A stretch of 39,970 bases of DNA, taken from the NCBI GenBank assembly GCA_015680685.1, contig MNCI01014357.1, forward strand, positions 1 to 39,970. Direction: 5' to 3'. Shown piece after piece: positions 1 through 11,031 of the stretch. The stretch comes from Gnetum montanum. Lineage: Eukaryota > Streptophyta > Gnetopsida > Gnetales > Gnetaceae. The notes below the pieces were generated by a model. That model saw nothing but the letters and a program-made list of their open reading frames with translations, made no database searches and was not told the DNA's origin. Both the position numbers and the translations under genes were made by a program. Each line of letters opens with the position of its first letter. Position 1 is the stretch's first letter.

Positions 1-1466
1 ACACTGTTTCATAGGGTTGCCAAATCAAATTCCATTTAAGGGTTAACCTCTTAGTTAAAGATCCATAACTAATCTAAGCCTTTTAGTTTATGTTCAAGAT
101 AAAACCATCTAAATTTTGACCCTTGAAGAGCAAATAACATATCTCTAAACCAATAAGTCATTAGTAGCAAATAACTAATATCTCATGATTCTATAATCAT
201 CTAATATTCTTCTTCTTTTGAAACATCAACAAAAGGATAAGGCATAGAAATTCTATGACAAGGAGAGTATATACATGCACATCCAACAAGAAAGAGCAAA
301 GCAATACAACTTCTCATGCTTAATCTCTCAAGAACAACTAAGCATATCCTTAACAAAATTTCCATAAAGTAATTTTTATATAGCCATGTAAATTTTAAAT
401 ACCATCACCAAGAAATACATCACACGATAAAATATCCAAAAGATATATTGACCAAAATTACTCATACTTTTACCTTGGATACTTTTCCATACTCTAAAAT
501 GAATAGCCCTCTTCTTGCTCATTTTTAGGTAAGGGTGTTGGAGTGGAAAGTCTTGTTATGTGAGTATCTTTTGGTAAGAGTGTCAAAAGACTCTCCCTAC
601 ATGGGTGACCTTTAGATGATAACTATCAATTAGGTACATGCTTCCCCTACATCTATGCTAGTATTTCTTTCTAGTTTCTTTGATCATAATACATCTATTG
701 TAGAGAGATTGGTATTCTCCTCTTGAGCCTTTTAGGATCTTCATGTTGCATAGAAATTCTAAGATCAAGTATGGAGACTTTTGAAACAAAGGCCTTTCAT
801 TAGTAGTATATTATGATAAAGATAGAAAATAATTCATATGCCCAAGGAATTCCTTTTGAAAAGTTTCTTTTCTCAGAAGGTACATGAATTTAATCAAAGG
901 TACTAATTCAAATGCTTCAATTATCATACATCAAAAGCCTTCCAAAAGAAATTGGACTTTATGATTTCAGAGGGAAGCAACAATACCATATCACAAGACA
1001 TATAATGAAAGTTCAACAAAAATATTTTGGTTCGTGAATTACATGCAAGGGTTTTAAACCACTTGAAACTAATACATTCTAGTTAAGAATCTAGAACATA
1101 ATTTTTTTAATAAAAAATTTAAAATTAGCACAAGCTTCCATTCAACCATCACATCATGCTAATATATTCACAAAAGATAATTTATAAACTATTCAAGGAC
1201 ATACCAAAAACTTTAACTAATAAGTAAGAAAATAGAAACTTACCATAATCTACCTTACATTTGAGATAGAAAAGACTAATGAAGTTTGAGATAAGGTTCC
1301 CTATCATGGAGTATCTCCTTACCCTTTAACTTTCTTACATTAGCTCTTTTTTATGATGACCCTACTTGTTCATGTTCTGCATGATAAGAGAATTTATGAT
1401 CATCTTCTATATCATCCATTCTTTTGAGGATTCTTCCAACTTTTAATTCATTTTCATTTCAAGTTA
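1..1466. other. Unrecognised AT-rich intergenic DNA
   Basis: I see no open frame of note, no RNA gene and no repeat shared with the rest of the window. It is probably decayed transposon sequence, but nothing recognisable remains. Confidence 0.6.
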
Positions 1467-1992
1467 CTACTTTTTGCAAAATACCCTTACTAGGAACTTT
1501 TTTGCAGGACCAAGGATAAATGCTATGAGGATAATCAAAGTTTTGCTTACTTCCACAATTTTTACACACTTATAAAGTGTTCTCCTCATGAATGGGGTTA
1601 TCAAAATCTTAATTCCTAGGTTATTTTTCATGAACCTCTCCTTCTTGAAAACCTCTACATTCTTCATCTAGAAGAGTTATTTGTTGAATCTTAGCCATTA
1701 TGTCTGAGATTTCTCCTTTTTGTTTGGTGTGAATTGCATAAAATTTTCTATTCATGTATTTCTTTACCTTCTTAAGTAGATAATGTAGACTGATAATTTC
1801 TTCTAATAATTCACTATGCCTTTTGTCATTCTTACCTCTTGGTTCATTAATAACTTGTAATGAATTTTCCTTTGTGAGTGTCATGCATATGAGGTGAGAA
1901 TCTTTTGTGGAGCCACCTACTTCTTCCTCACTTTGCTCACCATCATCCCAACTAATGTAAAAGTTGGTCTTTTTTATTTCCATATCAATCAT
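1467..1992 (-). other. Weak coding remnant, possibly retrotransposon gag-like
   Basis: A 123-codon frame (1992 to 1621) and an overlapping 66-codon frame just downstream, both on the minus strand. The first begins with an acidic stretch (SWDDGEQSEEEVGG) followed by DSHLICMTL, then a Lys/Glu-rich helical part. The order 'acidic patch, then a hydrophobic CMTL-like block' recalls the C-terminal part of gag in some plant copia elements, but I cannot name the family. No start context, zinc knuckle or adjacent protease is visible. It may equally be a chance frame. Treat as unidentified. Confidence 0.22.
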
Positions 1993-2019
1993 CTCTCTTC
2001 ATTGCAACCTACCATTGCT

Positions 2020-3095
2020 AAGACATTTGGAGGTTATGAGGCCTCTTCACCCACAAATCCAACATAAAGACAATCTACATATGATATTTATCAACTTGGA
2101 AAATGCATATGATAGAGTACCTAGAGATGTTATTTGGTAGACTTTATATAGAAAAAATATTCTTGATAAATATATTAAACTAATTTAATATATATATATA
2201 TATATGGAGAAGCTACCACTAAAAGTACAAGAACATCTAATTTTCTAATCATAGTAGGTCTACAATTTATTTGTACTTATTTGTCATTATTATGGATAAA
2301 TTAGCAAAAAAAATACAAAATGAAATCCCTTGGTATATACTATTTTTAAATGATATTGTGTTGGTGGATATAACCCCAAAAAAATATTGCTTCTAAAATA
2401 GAGAATTGAAGGCATGCTCTAGAGTCAAAATGCTTAAAAATTAGCATAAGTAAGATAGAATATATGGAATGAAATTTCAATAATAGCATAAAAAATGATA
2501 AAATAAAAATGACATTTCAAGGTCAAAACATCCCTCATTACAAATAGTTCCATTACCTAGGATCAGTGCTTCAATTAGATAGTGAAATTCATAAAAGTAT
2601 AAGAAATAGAATTGAGGTAGGATGGTTAAAATGGTGATAAAAGAATACCAATAAAACTAAAGAAAAAATTTTACAAGATAGTAATCAAGCCTACTATCAT
2701 ATATGATGCTAAATATTGGGCAATACAAAAGTGATATAAATAAAAAGTTAGTGTAGCAAAAATGAGAATGCTTAGATGGATGTTGAATATTACTAGAAGA
2801 AATAAAATGCATAACACATACATTACAAGAGGACTTATCATGACTTCTATTTCAAATAAGAATAGACAACTTAGATGGATTGGGTTTATGTAAAAAAGAT
2901 CAAACAATGATCTTATAAAAAAAGATTGCTACATTACTTTTACAAGAAATTTATTGAAAGGAAGACCAAAAAATATATGAGAAAAAAAACTAAAGATGAT
3001 TTTAAGAAATTACGAATAATCAAAGATCTAGCTCTTCATAGAAGAAAATTACAAAAATGATCTAGCATTTTGTTGGGATAAGGCTAGGATGTTGA
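2020..3095 (+). mobile_element. RTE-type LINE, 3' half of reverse transcriptase, degenerate
   Basis: Conceptual translation in shifting frames gives, in order, the hallmarks of plant RTE-like non-LTR reverse transcriptases: INLENAYDRVPRDVIW near 2090-2130 (family: FIDLEKAYDRVPRE), an IMDKLAKKIQNEIP block followed by WYILFLNDIVLVD near 2330-2375 (family catalytic FADDIVL, here the first Asp reads Asn), FHYLGSVLQ near 2550-2570, YDAKYWAIQK near 2705-2730, and AKMRMLRWM near 2757-2785. The remnant ends around the family's terminal WDKA-like block at about 3085. The endonuclease half is absent (5' truncation). Stops and frameshifts show it is dead. These motifs are recalled from the family, not from a database search. 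Confidence 0.85.
2189..2205. repeat. (TA)n microsatellite inside the LINE
   Basis: About eight TA units lie inside the reverse transcriptase remnant, just before the block matching the family's 'YxGATTxVRT' loop. The tract breaks the reading frame. Confidence 0.8.
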
Positions 3096-3494
3096 TCCTG
3101 ATAATGTATCTTATGTAAGAGGTTTGTTGCTACCTCCATGCCTAATCTACATCAATGATCTGAGCTAAATTTATTCCAAGCCTACATTAAGTGTATTTTA
3201 TACGCTTTGCTTAAGTACCTCTACAACACAATCAAGAACAAAAGAAAATTGTGTGTTGATAGTTTTTGCTTGCAATGATAACGTTTCCTATGTTCTATTA
3301 TTCTTTCCTTTTACTTTCACATTTTATTTGTTATTTCAATAAGACTTTGTATCTACTCATGTAATACTCTTAGTTATTTACAAATGGGCTAAAATCAAAT
3401 GATGATGAAGATAATTCATTTTATTTTACTTATTTCTTCCTATACTAGGGTTCTCTTTTTAAAAGTGCTCTTTTATTTTATTAGAATCTTGTTA
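3096..3494. other. Unrecognised spacer after the LINE
   Basis: No gene or known repeat recognised. It may hold the LINE 3' untranslated tail, but there is no clear poly(A) or tandem end. Confidence 0.5.
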
Positions 3495-3511
3495 CACAAT
3501 GTTGTTTTTAA

Positions 3512-3665
3512 AAATGAGGAGTTAGCCTAGTAGTAAGACACTTGATTTGGAAGCTTCAAGTCATGGATTTGATTCTAGTGGACAATGTTGAGTTATATAA
3601 AGTTCTAATTAGACTATATATCTTGGAGTGTATATATGTTTCAGTTATTTCAATTTCCAACATTT
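3512..3665 (+). mobile_element. tRNA-derived SINE with perfect 17-bp target duplication
   Basis: About 154 bp. It carries a box A-like TAGCCTAGTAG (3523-3533) and a box B-like GATTTGATTCT (about 3566-3576), spaced as in a tRNA head, and a body ending in TTTCCAACATTT. It is flanked by the identical 17-mer CACAATGTTGTTTTTAA at 3495-3511 and 3666-3682, the long target duplication expected from LINE-driven retroposition. At least four other near-complete copies in the window share head and tail, so the boundaries are well supported. Confidence 0.88.
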
Positions 3666-3682
3666 CACAATGTTGTTTTTAA

Positions 3683-6282
3683 GGACCTTCATTTAGCTTA
3701 TCTAAATTTTATTTTCTTTTACTTTATATGTATTAAAAACAAAATAATATATCCATGGCTTACTTTATGGCTTCAAATCTAACTGTCTTTTTTAGATGCC
3801 ATTAGACTTTTCACATTAGATTAAAAGGTGAATATTAAAATTTACCTTAGATGGTTAAAGGATCTAAAAGTTTCCTTTCCAAGAAAATGAGTGAAGACCC
3901 TAAATTTTTATCTTTGATGCTAGTCTTATACCAACAAAATGGGATTAGTTATAAAATAATATAAAAAGAAAATATCATTAGTTCTAAAGATGCTTACTTA
4001 GGTGTACATCCTTATAATCTATCTTGAAAAATTAAAAGGAAAAAATTAATGATTAACAGAAAAGATACTTTCCATCTTGATTGCCTTTACATCATTTTCA
4101 ATATCCATTCTTGAAGTTAAACAAGCTTAGTTATATATTTAATATATATCTATACTTCTTTAGAGAGAATCTTTCAAAAACAACATTGAATTTTAGTTCA
4201 TCTACTATATTAGAAGTTATCCAATTTACTTTTATAGCAGATTGAATTCATTCCATAGTAATTGTGGTCAAATCACTATAATTACATAATGCAAAGGATA
4301 ACTAATTATAAGTTTGGTAATAAATTTGTCTAAATTCTTATGAATTGTTTTCTATTCATGCTCTTTAGAATTTTCTTCTTTATCCATTTCAATACCAAGA
4401 TGCAAACAGAGTTACTTGGAACAAATATGTTAGCATTATAGATGAAATATTATTTAGCATCTATACGTTCTCCCTAGAGTGTTTTGAATAGAATATTATA
4501 TTCTATTTAGCTTCAGTGATAGGCTCCTCCTTAGCATTACCAATCTGTGTTTGGTAGTCCAATGGACTTTCCCTTAGAATCATGGACAAAATATTATTTG
4601 GTGTTACCTATAATTAGTAGTTGGCCTCTTGGCCAAAAATATTAAATGAATTTGAGATAGAATAATAAGTTACCATATAAAAGTAACATTTCAAAAAAAA
4701 AATACAAATTCACACTAGAAGAAATATGGACATATTTTGGTTCACTATTACTTTGTTTTTGAAGAAAACCTTTTAAGGAAACCTTTGCCATCACTTGTAG
4801 GTTGGTTATAAATATTATTTTTTATTTTTAGTTAATATTTTCCCTATTGGAAGAAGATGGATTTTTCATAGAAATGTCTATATAGAATAAACAATATTTT
4901 TAGAAGTAAATACAAAGATATTGACAAAAGATTATAATATGTAATTGGTTAAATATAAGCCTTCTTACTTGCAATACTAATTCATTCTTATAGTTAATAA
5001 AATATGTTTTGTAAAAAAAGAAAAACTCGTATGCATCATGGGATTAAGAAGCCTAGTAATTTTCTCTTAAAATTTATAAAAAATAAAATAAATTATTAAA
5101 TGGCTTGAAAAATATGTAGCTTTATAATATTCTTTAAATTGGATATCTACTTACAAATAATTAACACTTCATGCTTATGTATAAATGACCCTATTTGTAT
5201 GGCCGTGTTACACCATTAAAACATTACCTTACTCAATTACTAAGGAGAAATGAAAATAGTTTCTAGCATGAGTAACTTGAATAGTATGTTTTTGCATCAA
5301 ATCATTAAGCTATGAAATAAAATTTCAATTATGTGGTAGGCAACCAGAATTCAAATAAAAACATGTTGCTATGTAAAATGAGTTAATACTGACTCATATA
5401 CATCAAAAAGAAAAATATAGTGCATCTTACTTGCAACATTATCATTGGAAAAAGACATTATAACTTTCTATTTATTAATATTTTAATCTACATTTTGAGA
5501 AATATCATCAATTTTGGCATTAGTAGAATATACTACTTTAGTAGTATCTAAGAGTAATGACTACATTAGATCAATTTTTTTTTATCAATAAAAAACAAAG
5601 TAGTTGATAAGACCACAATGTCATTATAGAGAGAACTTCTCAAATCATGATGAATTATTGTTACATGTTAAAGTTGTCATTAAGGTATTGTTGCATTTAT
5701 GTTAAAACCTAATCTATTGTATGTCCATCATTTTCTAGTTACTAGTAATTTAAAACACATACTTAAAATTCAAAGGTACTAAGGATGGATAATGCTCACT
5801 TGGTTAGAGCATCTAATCTTTTTTGGATGAGAGGCCAACTATGAATTATCTGAAAGGATTCAATTTTGTAATGTTAAATTATATATTATCCATAATCCTT
5901 TAGAAATCAATTGCAATTGATGATGAATCTAGTATGATTCAAAACATCTACAAAGAAAAAAAATGCAAGCTATGGATGATGCAATTCAATTTTAGTTTTT
6001 GTTTTGTAATCCTATAGAGGTCTTTTTCTTGTAACACTAAATTGTATTCCATTCATAACTCTTTAGTTTGAGAGGTCAACTACAAATCATATGAATGGGA
6101 TCATTTAATAAATCCTTTGGGTGTATACAAATTTAATAAAAATATTTTATCCATAACCTTCTTGGCTGTGATTATGCAATACTAAATTATATTTTATAAT
6201 TTTTCATCTTATATTACATAAATTTTTTTTGAGAATCAAGCCATTTTATTTTTCATAAAGAGAGAAATTCTCTCACCTAAAT
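3683..6282. other. Unrecognised AT-rich region
   Basis: About 2.6 kb with no open frame of note. The only structure noted is a weak tRNA-like head at 5787-5890, partly echoed near 6055-6115. Probably ancient transposon debris. Confidence 0.5.
5787..5890 (+). repeat. Possible tRNA-like SINE relic, different from the main family
   Basis: TGCTCACTTGGTTAGAGCATC at about 5793-5813 resembles a tRNA D-arm/box A (usual form TAGCTCAGTTGGTTAGAGC), and GGATTCAATTT about 60 bases later resembles a box B. A degenerate echo of the following bases (GAGAGGTCAACTA) occurs near 6070. No clean ends or target duplications were found, so this is a weak call. Confidence 0.3.
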
Positions 6283-6370
6283 TATAGATATATAGGTAAA
6301 TTAGTGATTTGCAAGTTACATGTTTGATTCTAAGGGACTTGTTGATTTGTTATAGGAGTGTTGATTAATC
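6283..6370 (+). repeat. SINE fragment (degenerate)
   Basis: Contains TGTTTGATTCTAAGG followed by GTTGATTTGTTATA, resembling the box B and middle part of the SINE family. The head is poorly preserved, so the boundary is approximate. Confidence 0.4.
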
Positions 6371-6384
6371 ACAGCTTAATACTG

Positions 6385-6455
6385 CTTGACTGAATTGAAC
6401 TTATAACTTGGAGTTACAAAATTAAGGGTCTCACCACTAGGATAAAACCTCATTT
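6385..6455 (-). repeat. SINE head fragment, minus strand
   Basis: Reads GAATTGAACTTATAACTTGG then CACCACTAGGATAA and ends in CCTCATT, matching the minus-strand order of the SINE head (box B, then box A, then the 5' end). Its 3' body is missing. Confidence 0.6.
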
Positions 6456-6501
6456 GTTATGTTTTTCTTAAGTTCTGAGAAATAATTGTGTAGCTATATG
6501 T

Positions 6502-6538
6502 TATGGGATGCATATAGTCAAATAATTTCAATTCTAAC
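6502..6538 (+). repeat. SINE 3' tail fragment
   Basis: GGGATGCATATAGTCAAATAATTTCAATTCTAACA resembles the 3' end of the SINE (TGTACCTATATT...TTCCAACA) and directly abuts the head of the next copy, giving a tandem junction. About 37 bp only. Confidence 0.5.
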
Positions 6539-6688
6539 AATGAGATATTAGCCTAGTGGTAAGATACTTGATTTGAAAGATCTAAGTTATTGGGTTTAAT
6601 TCTAGTAGGTAATTTTGAGTTATAAAGTTTTAATTGGACTATATACCTTAGGGTGTACCTATATTACAATTATTTCAAGGTTCCAACA
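6539..6688 (+). mobile_element. tRNA-derived SINE, best-preserved head
   Basis: Carries the best box A in the window, TAGCCTAGTGG (6549-6559), and a box B-like GGTTTAATTCT (6593-6603). The body runs through TTTTAATTGGACTATATACC and ends with TTCCAACA. About 150 bp, the same length as the copy at 3512. No target duplication was recognised, perhaps because the copy sits on a SINE tail. Confidence 0.85.
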
Positions 6689-6836
6689 CCCTTCCTCTAT
6701 CCTACCCATTCCCCACCATCCTCAACCCTTTGAACTCCCTCCCCCATCCTACAAAACCCAATGGGTTTAATTCTAATGCCTCTATAATTTTAAGTTTAAT
6801 TCCAAGTGATTTGAAACTATTATGAGGGCTAGAGGG

Positions 6837-6976
6837 TGTTGGAACCAAAAATACATAAAATATAGGTACACCCCAAGATTTATAGAAGTTTATAAGTCAA
6901 TGTTACCTAGTAGAAACAAACTTATGACATGGAGTTACTAGGCCAAGACCAGTACCACTGGGCTAACATCTCATTA
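6837..6976 (-). mobile_element. tRNA-derived SINE, minus strand
   Basis: On the plus strand it begins TGTTGGAACC (tail) and ends GGGCTAACATCTCATT (head), with CCACTGGGCTAA as the reverse of box A. It faces the copy at 6539-6688 tail to tail, with about 150 bp of C-rich spacer between. Confidence 0.83.
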
Positions 6977-6985
6977 CTCAAAATA

Positions 6986-7118
6986 AGTTAAACATATATA
7001 TACATTAAAATATATAGTCCAATTAGAAATTTATAGAAATCAGTATTGCCCACCAAAATTAAACCCATGATCTAGAGCTTCTAAATCAAGTATCTTACGA
7101 CTAGGCTAACATCTCATT
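6986..7118 (-). mobile_element. tRNA-derived SINE, minus strand, tail worn
   Basis: Has TATAGTCCAATTAGAAATTT, then CACCAAAATTAAACCCATGA (reverse of box B) and GACTAGGCTAACATCTCATT (reverse of box A and head). The tail is degraded. It lies head to tail with the preceding minus-strand copy. Confidence 0.8.
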
Positions 7119-7347
7119 TTTGGATGTGATTGTAACACCCTACTTTTACATCAACTTTTAATATGAATGTAATAGAATGTATCTTTGCTAAGTAGTAATT
7201 TGAATATGTAATGTATTTTTGATGTACTTCAAATGCTTAATAAATAAGTCACTTTGAATGTTTTATGAAGTAAAAGTAATTATTTCATTTTATGATAGTT
7301 CATGACTCTAAGAGCTAATACAATATAAACTTAGGAAGAAGTACATA

Positions 7348-7590
7348 GATCATGATAAAATACGATAAATGAATAGTAAATTTTTTAAAAAATGGTAAAA
7401 TAGATACTAACCTCAGTAAAATATGATAAATGAATAGTGACTTCAGTAAAATATGGTAAATGAATAGTAACTTCAGTAAAAGATAGTGAATAAATAGTAA
7501 CATTGGTAAAATATTGTAATGAATAGTAACCTTGGTAAAGTAAATAGTAATTAACATAAAGTAAATGTAAAAGGTGAAATAAATAGTAGG
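7348..7590. repeat. AT-rich tandem repeat, about 30-bp unit
   Basis: Five to seven imperfect units built around AAATGAATAGTAACTTCAG followed by TAAAATATGGT. The repetition creates the false minus-strand frame with recurring FTEVTIHL. Confidence 0.8.
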
Positions 7591-7714
7591 TCAAGTAGGG
7601 AAGATACTAGAGAAAGAAGACTTTATTAGAAACTTCTAATGGAGATGACATCATTCAACCACAAACTATCCAAGGAACTCTCTAGAACTTAAGAGATATC
7701 TCCCATCCTAAGGC

Positions 7715-7722
7715 TATAAATA
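7715..7722 (+). promoter_or_regulatory. Candidate TATA box of the LTR-like region
   Basis: TATAAATA in the context GGCTATAAATACC, followed by a purine-rich AAGAAAAGGAAGAATC leader. The context is like that of the TATA boxes in the defined LTRs of this window, but no transcript evidence exists. Confidence 0.4.
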
Positions 7723-7861
7723 CCTTCTATCCCTATCCATTTGGAAACAAAACAAGAAAAGGAAGAATCTCTAGGAAGAGAAAAAGAGCATAAGAAAGAG
7801 GATTCCTAAGATCCAGGTAACTTCATCTCCTACCCTTGCTCTAATTTAACTATTTGTTCTG

Positions 7862-7863
<2 letters not shown>

Positions 7864-7922
<59 letters not shown>

Positions 7923-7937
7923 NGTGTGTGTGTGTGT
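7864..7937. repeat. (GT)n microsatellite with one ambiguous base
   Basis: About 37 GT units, interrupted by a single N at 7923, probably a sequencing or assembly uncertainty in the tract. A likely length-variable locus. Confidence 0.97.
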
Positions 7938-8536
7938 TGCATGAACAAATACATGTTTTTGCATAGCTTAAGATTATTTATTTGTAATATGATGATACAT
8001 ATCACTTGCATGAAGTTAATACTACTTTGTTCATTGTCTAATTAAGAGACATACAAGCTTTATTTAGGTGTGGCTTTTAATTATATACTTCTTTAGTGTT
8101 AATACCATAATACACTCTTTAAGGTTATTTGATCATGCCAAATGAATGTTATTAATAATAATTAATTATACACAAATAATCCTGATCATCTCTTGATGGG
8201 TGTATGTATGTGATGATTGACCTTGTAATTTAAGAACTATGTGGCCTTGATTCCTTGTAATATCTACAAGGGTACATAGGTAGCTAGGGCTATGGCTTTT
8301 GGTGTAGATACCCTTCCTCTTCTATGGAAGAGGGTCTTGAGAATGATTTGATTTAATTGATTAGTATATCTTTTATTTGTGAATACTCTATATATTAGCA
8401 AGAATAGTTAGTTTTTGTAGATGTAAGTGTTGATTTGATGCACACTTTATAAATATGATTTTTCCTAAAGCATAACTATAATTATTATTGTGTTGTTAAG
8501 TATTTCTTTTAGTGGTGGAAATCACATTACATGATA

Positions 8537-8785
8537 TGCCTAGCATTGGCCTCTATGGTTGTATTAGTGAGGATAGACACCCACAAGACACATAGAGTTA
8601 TGATCAATGGACCATGCATGATTATGATAATGCTTATCGTTGGTCTCTATGATTGCATTAATAGGGGTGGGCTCCCACATGGTACACAGAGTTGTGACCA
8701 ATGGGTTATGTGCCTATCATTGGACTCTATGGTTACATTGATAGGGTGCACTCCCAAGAAGAGACATAGAGCATATACCAATGCA
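8537..8785. repeat. Minisatellite, three imperfect units of 94, 80 and about 75 bp
   Basis: Units start near 8537, 8631 and 8711, each with TGCxTATCxTTGGxCTCTATG, then an ACACxxAGAGTT-like block, then CCAATG. The 100-codon frame at 8531-8833 reads through the repeat and is not a convincing gene. Confidence 0.85.
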
Positions 8786-8954
8786 ATTCATAAGTTTTAT
8801 GAGGTTTTCATTACTAATAAAAAATCCTTATAGTATTTTTACTAATAAATACTATGTATGTTTTAGGTGGTTAGTGTGTAGTGTATAGATGGATTTCCTC
8901 TTGTATTTTGACTATCTAATAATCCTATTACTAATTCTCATTTGGTTGTACATA

Positions 8955-8990
8955 AGGTTTTGCATTAGATTTAGGTTTTGCATTAGATTT
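8955..8990. repeat. Perfect 18-bp tandem duplication
   Basis: AGGTTTTGCATTAGATTT occurs twice in direct succession (8955-8972 and 8973-8990). Confidence 0.95.
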
Positions 8991-9051
8991 ATTATCTTCT
9001 CTTAAGAACTCATAAAAAAGGTCCAAATTATGTATAGATGTGAATGCATAT

Positions 9052-9883
9052 TGATTAGTCATCGTTGGTTGGATCTAGTTGACATGTACTTGTTGATGCA
9101 TGGTTTGATGCGTCAACACATATGCATCAGTGAAGTGTTTGGTCTTGCCTATATAAATACATGCAACTACTGCATTTAAGGCATTCAGTTCATAAGTAGC
9201 ATAGTAAAGCTCTTTCATTTTATTCATTTGAGAGTTAAACTATTTTCTAAGTGCCCACAATAGGAGTTGAGAAGTGTACAAATCTCTATTCAAGCACTGA
9301 TATACTTGGACACTTAAGTGTGAATGGCAATAAAGACAAGCTTTCTTAATAAACTTTGCAATAATTGGACTTAGCCTAATATTTACTTAAAGCATTTACT
9401 ATTCATTAAATTTACTTTTATGCATTTAATTAATTAATTTTATATGAATAATTAATGCACATAAGTATGACCATCTCAAGCATATGTTAACAATTGGTAA
9501 TCCTAGTAGCATTTATGCTTGGTAACCTAGTAGCATTGCAACGTCTTCAGAATGTCTATGACAAATGGGAATAGATGCTTACGTTAGGATTAGTTAAGGC
9601 AATAGATAGTTTCTAGATTAATTAAGCATTCAATTACATTATTTCCATGCTTAGGAGAAATTGATAAAAATATAAAAAATTGTACAAATCATGTGCCCCA
9701 ATTATACTTAACCATACCATTGTACTTCACAAGTGAAATTGGGAAGACAATGATCACATTCTTGAGATTCACTACCTAGATAATGTGTACTTAGAGAGCT
9801 AAAGTCTATGGAATTTGATCGGATCACTTAGTGAACACTAGTGATTCATATGGTTGGGCATAGGGACTGATCACTGCTTATCA
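9052..9883 (+). mobile_element. Solo LTR of the Athila-like family, target duplication CATAT
   Basis: An 832-bp relative of the LTRs at 19269 and 27912: it starts TGATTAGTCATCGTTGGTTGG, has TATATAAATA at 9150-9159, shares blocks such as CCCACAATAGGAGTTGAGAAG and TACGTTAGGATTAGTTAA, and ends CTGCTTATCA. The five bases before it (9047-9051) and after it (9884-9888) are both CATAT. No primer-binding site or internal sequence adjoins it, so it is a solo LTR left by recombination between two LTRs. Confidence 0.88.
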
Positions 9884-9888
9884 CATAT

Positions 9889-11031
9889 AAATGTTATTTT
9901 ACATACTAATGTCTAAACTTAGATTTATTTTGTATAAAGTTTCTAAAAACTTAATATTAGTGTTATGTGATCCTAGTTGCTTCTGGTTGTGAAAAGGGAT
10001 AATGATTAAAAAAGTAAATTGAAAACATTATTCTCAGGAAGCTAACCTAATTATCATGATAATAATAAACTAGTGTAACGATATTAATTAATGTTTAATG
10101 CTTTACTGTTAATTTTCTTAGTTACATTCATGTTATATAAAATCTATATTTACATTACTCTTATTCATAGCTTTCTCTTACATTATGTTAAAAGAGTTTC
10201 TTAATGCATTTAGCTTTCAACTTCAGTTTTAGATTTTATTATATACATTAAAATACTTTGTGTACTTTCACAAATACATTATTAAGGATATGATTTGGAT
10301 AACTTGGGAGTTAGGTTAAGTTAGGTTGTTAGAGTGATACCATTATGTTTTGCTTAAGTATATACTATATGTTCTAGAGTACATATATTCACAAAGTTGT
10401 AGATTAGACATGTTGTCCACCCCCACTCGCTTCCTCCTCCACATTGTCACAATTAGGTTAATACTTCATTATTAAATAGTTTTAGTTTTAAAATTAATCC
10501 TAGTTTTAGTTCTTGACAACANNNNNNNNNNNNNNNNNNNNNNNNNNNNNNNNNNNNNNNNNNNNNNNNNNNNNNNNNNNNNNNNNNNNNNNNNNNNNNN
10601 NNNNNNNNNNNNNNNNNNNNNNNNNNNNNNNNNNNNNNNNNNNNNNNNNNNNNNNNNNNNNNNNNNNNNNNNNNNNNNNNNNNNNNNNNNNNNNNNNNNN
10701 NNNNNNNNNNNNNNNNNNNNNNNNNNNNNNNNNNNNNNNNNNNNNNNNNNNNNNNNNNNNNNNNNNNNNNNNNNNNNNNNNNNNNNNNNNNNNNNNNNNN
10801 NNNNNNNNNNNNNNNNNNNNNNNNNNNNNNNNNNNNNNNNNNNNNNNNNNNNNNNNNNNNNNNNNNNNNNNNNNNNNNNNNNNNNNNNNNNNNNNNNNNN
10901 NNNNNNNNNNNNNNNNNNTTTTAACATTTATAATTTAAAAAGTATAAGGATTATTAAAAATATTATATTTTTTAAAATATAAATTTTTATTAGGAAAGTT
11001 TATGAGTTCCTACTAACAATAGTGGGAAAGG
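9889..11031. other. Unrecognised region containing a 397-base assembly gap
   Basis: Bases 10522-10918 are N. The flanks are AT-rich with no recognised feature, apart from a C-rich patch at 10420-10445. Open frames that span the gap are artefacts. Confidence 0.8.

Larger units (their letters stand above)
7131..9051 (+). other. LTR-like regulatory and repeat-rich region, no complete element defined
   Basis: It starts with TGTAACACCCTAC, a typical plant gypsy LTR 5' terminus, directly after a SINE head. It then holds AT-rich tandem repeats (7348-7590), a TATA box (7715-7722) followed by a purine-rich leader, a (GT)n tract and a 75-94 bp minisatellite. The pattern suggests a long LTR with its promoter, but I could not find a matching 3' terminus or a second LTR. 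The right end is cut by the solo LTR at 9052. The classification is tentative. Confidence 0.35.

Noticed and set aside
5787-5815. Possible functional tRNA gene
   Set aside because: No acceptor stem or complete cloverleaf can be formed, and box B is degenerate; at most a SINE relic.
7348-7590. Regular short repeats considered as a CRISPR-like array
   Set aside because: The units abut without unique spacers, are imperfect, and the genome is a plant.
7315-7594. Minus-strand frames rich in Tyr, Leu and Phe that look like a membrane protein
   Set aside because: They are produced by the AT-rich 30-bp tandem repeat.
8531-8833. 100-codon plus-strand open frame
   Set aside because: It runs through the three-unit minisatellite; its repeats explain the frame and it resembles no protein.
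10472-10938. Open frames on both strands across the N gap
   Set aside because: They consist almost entirely of unknown bases.
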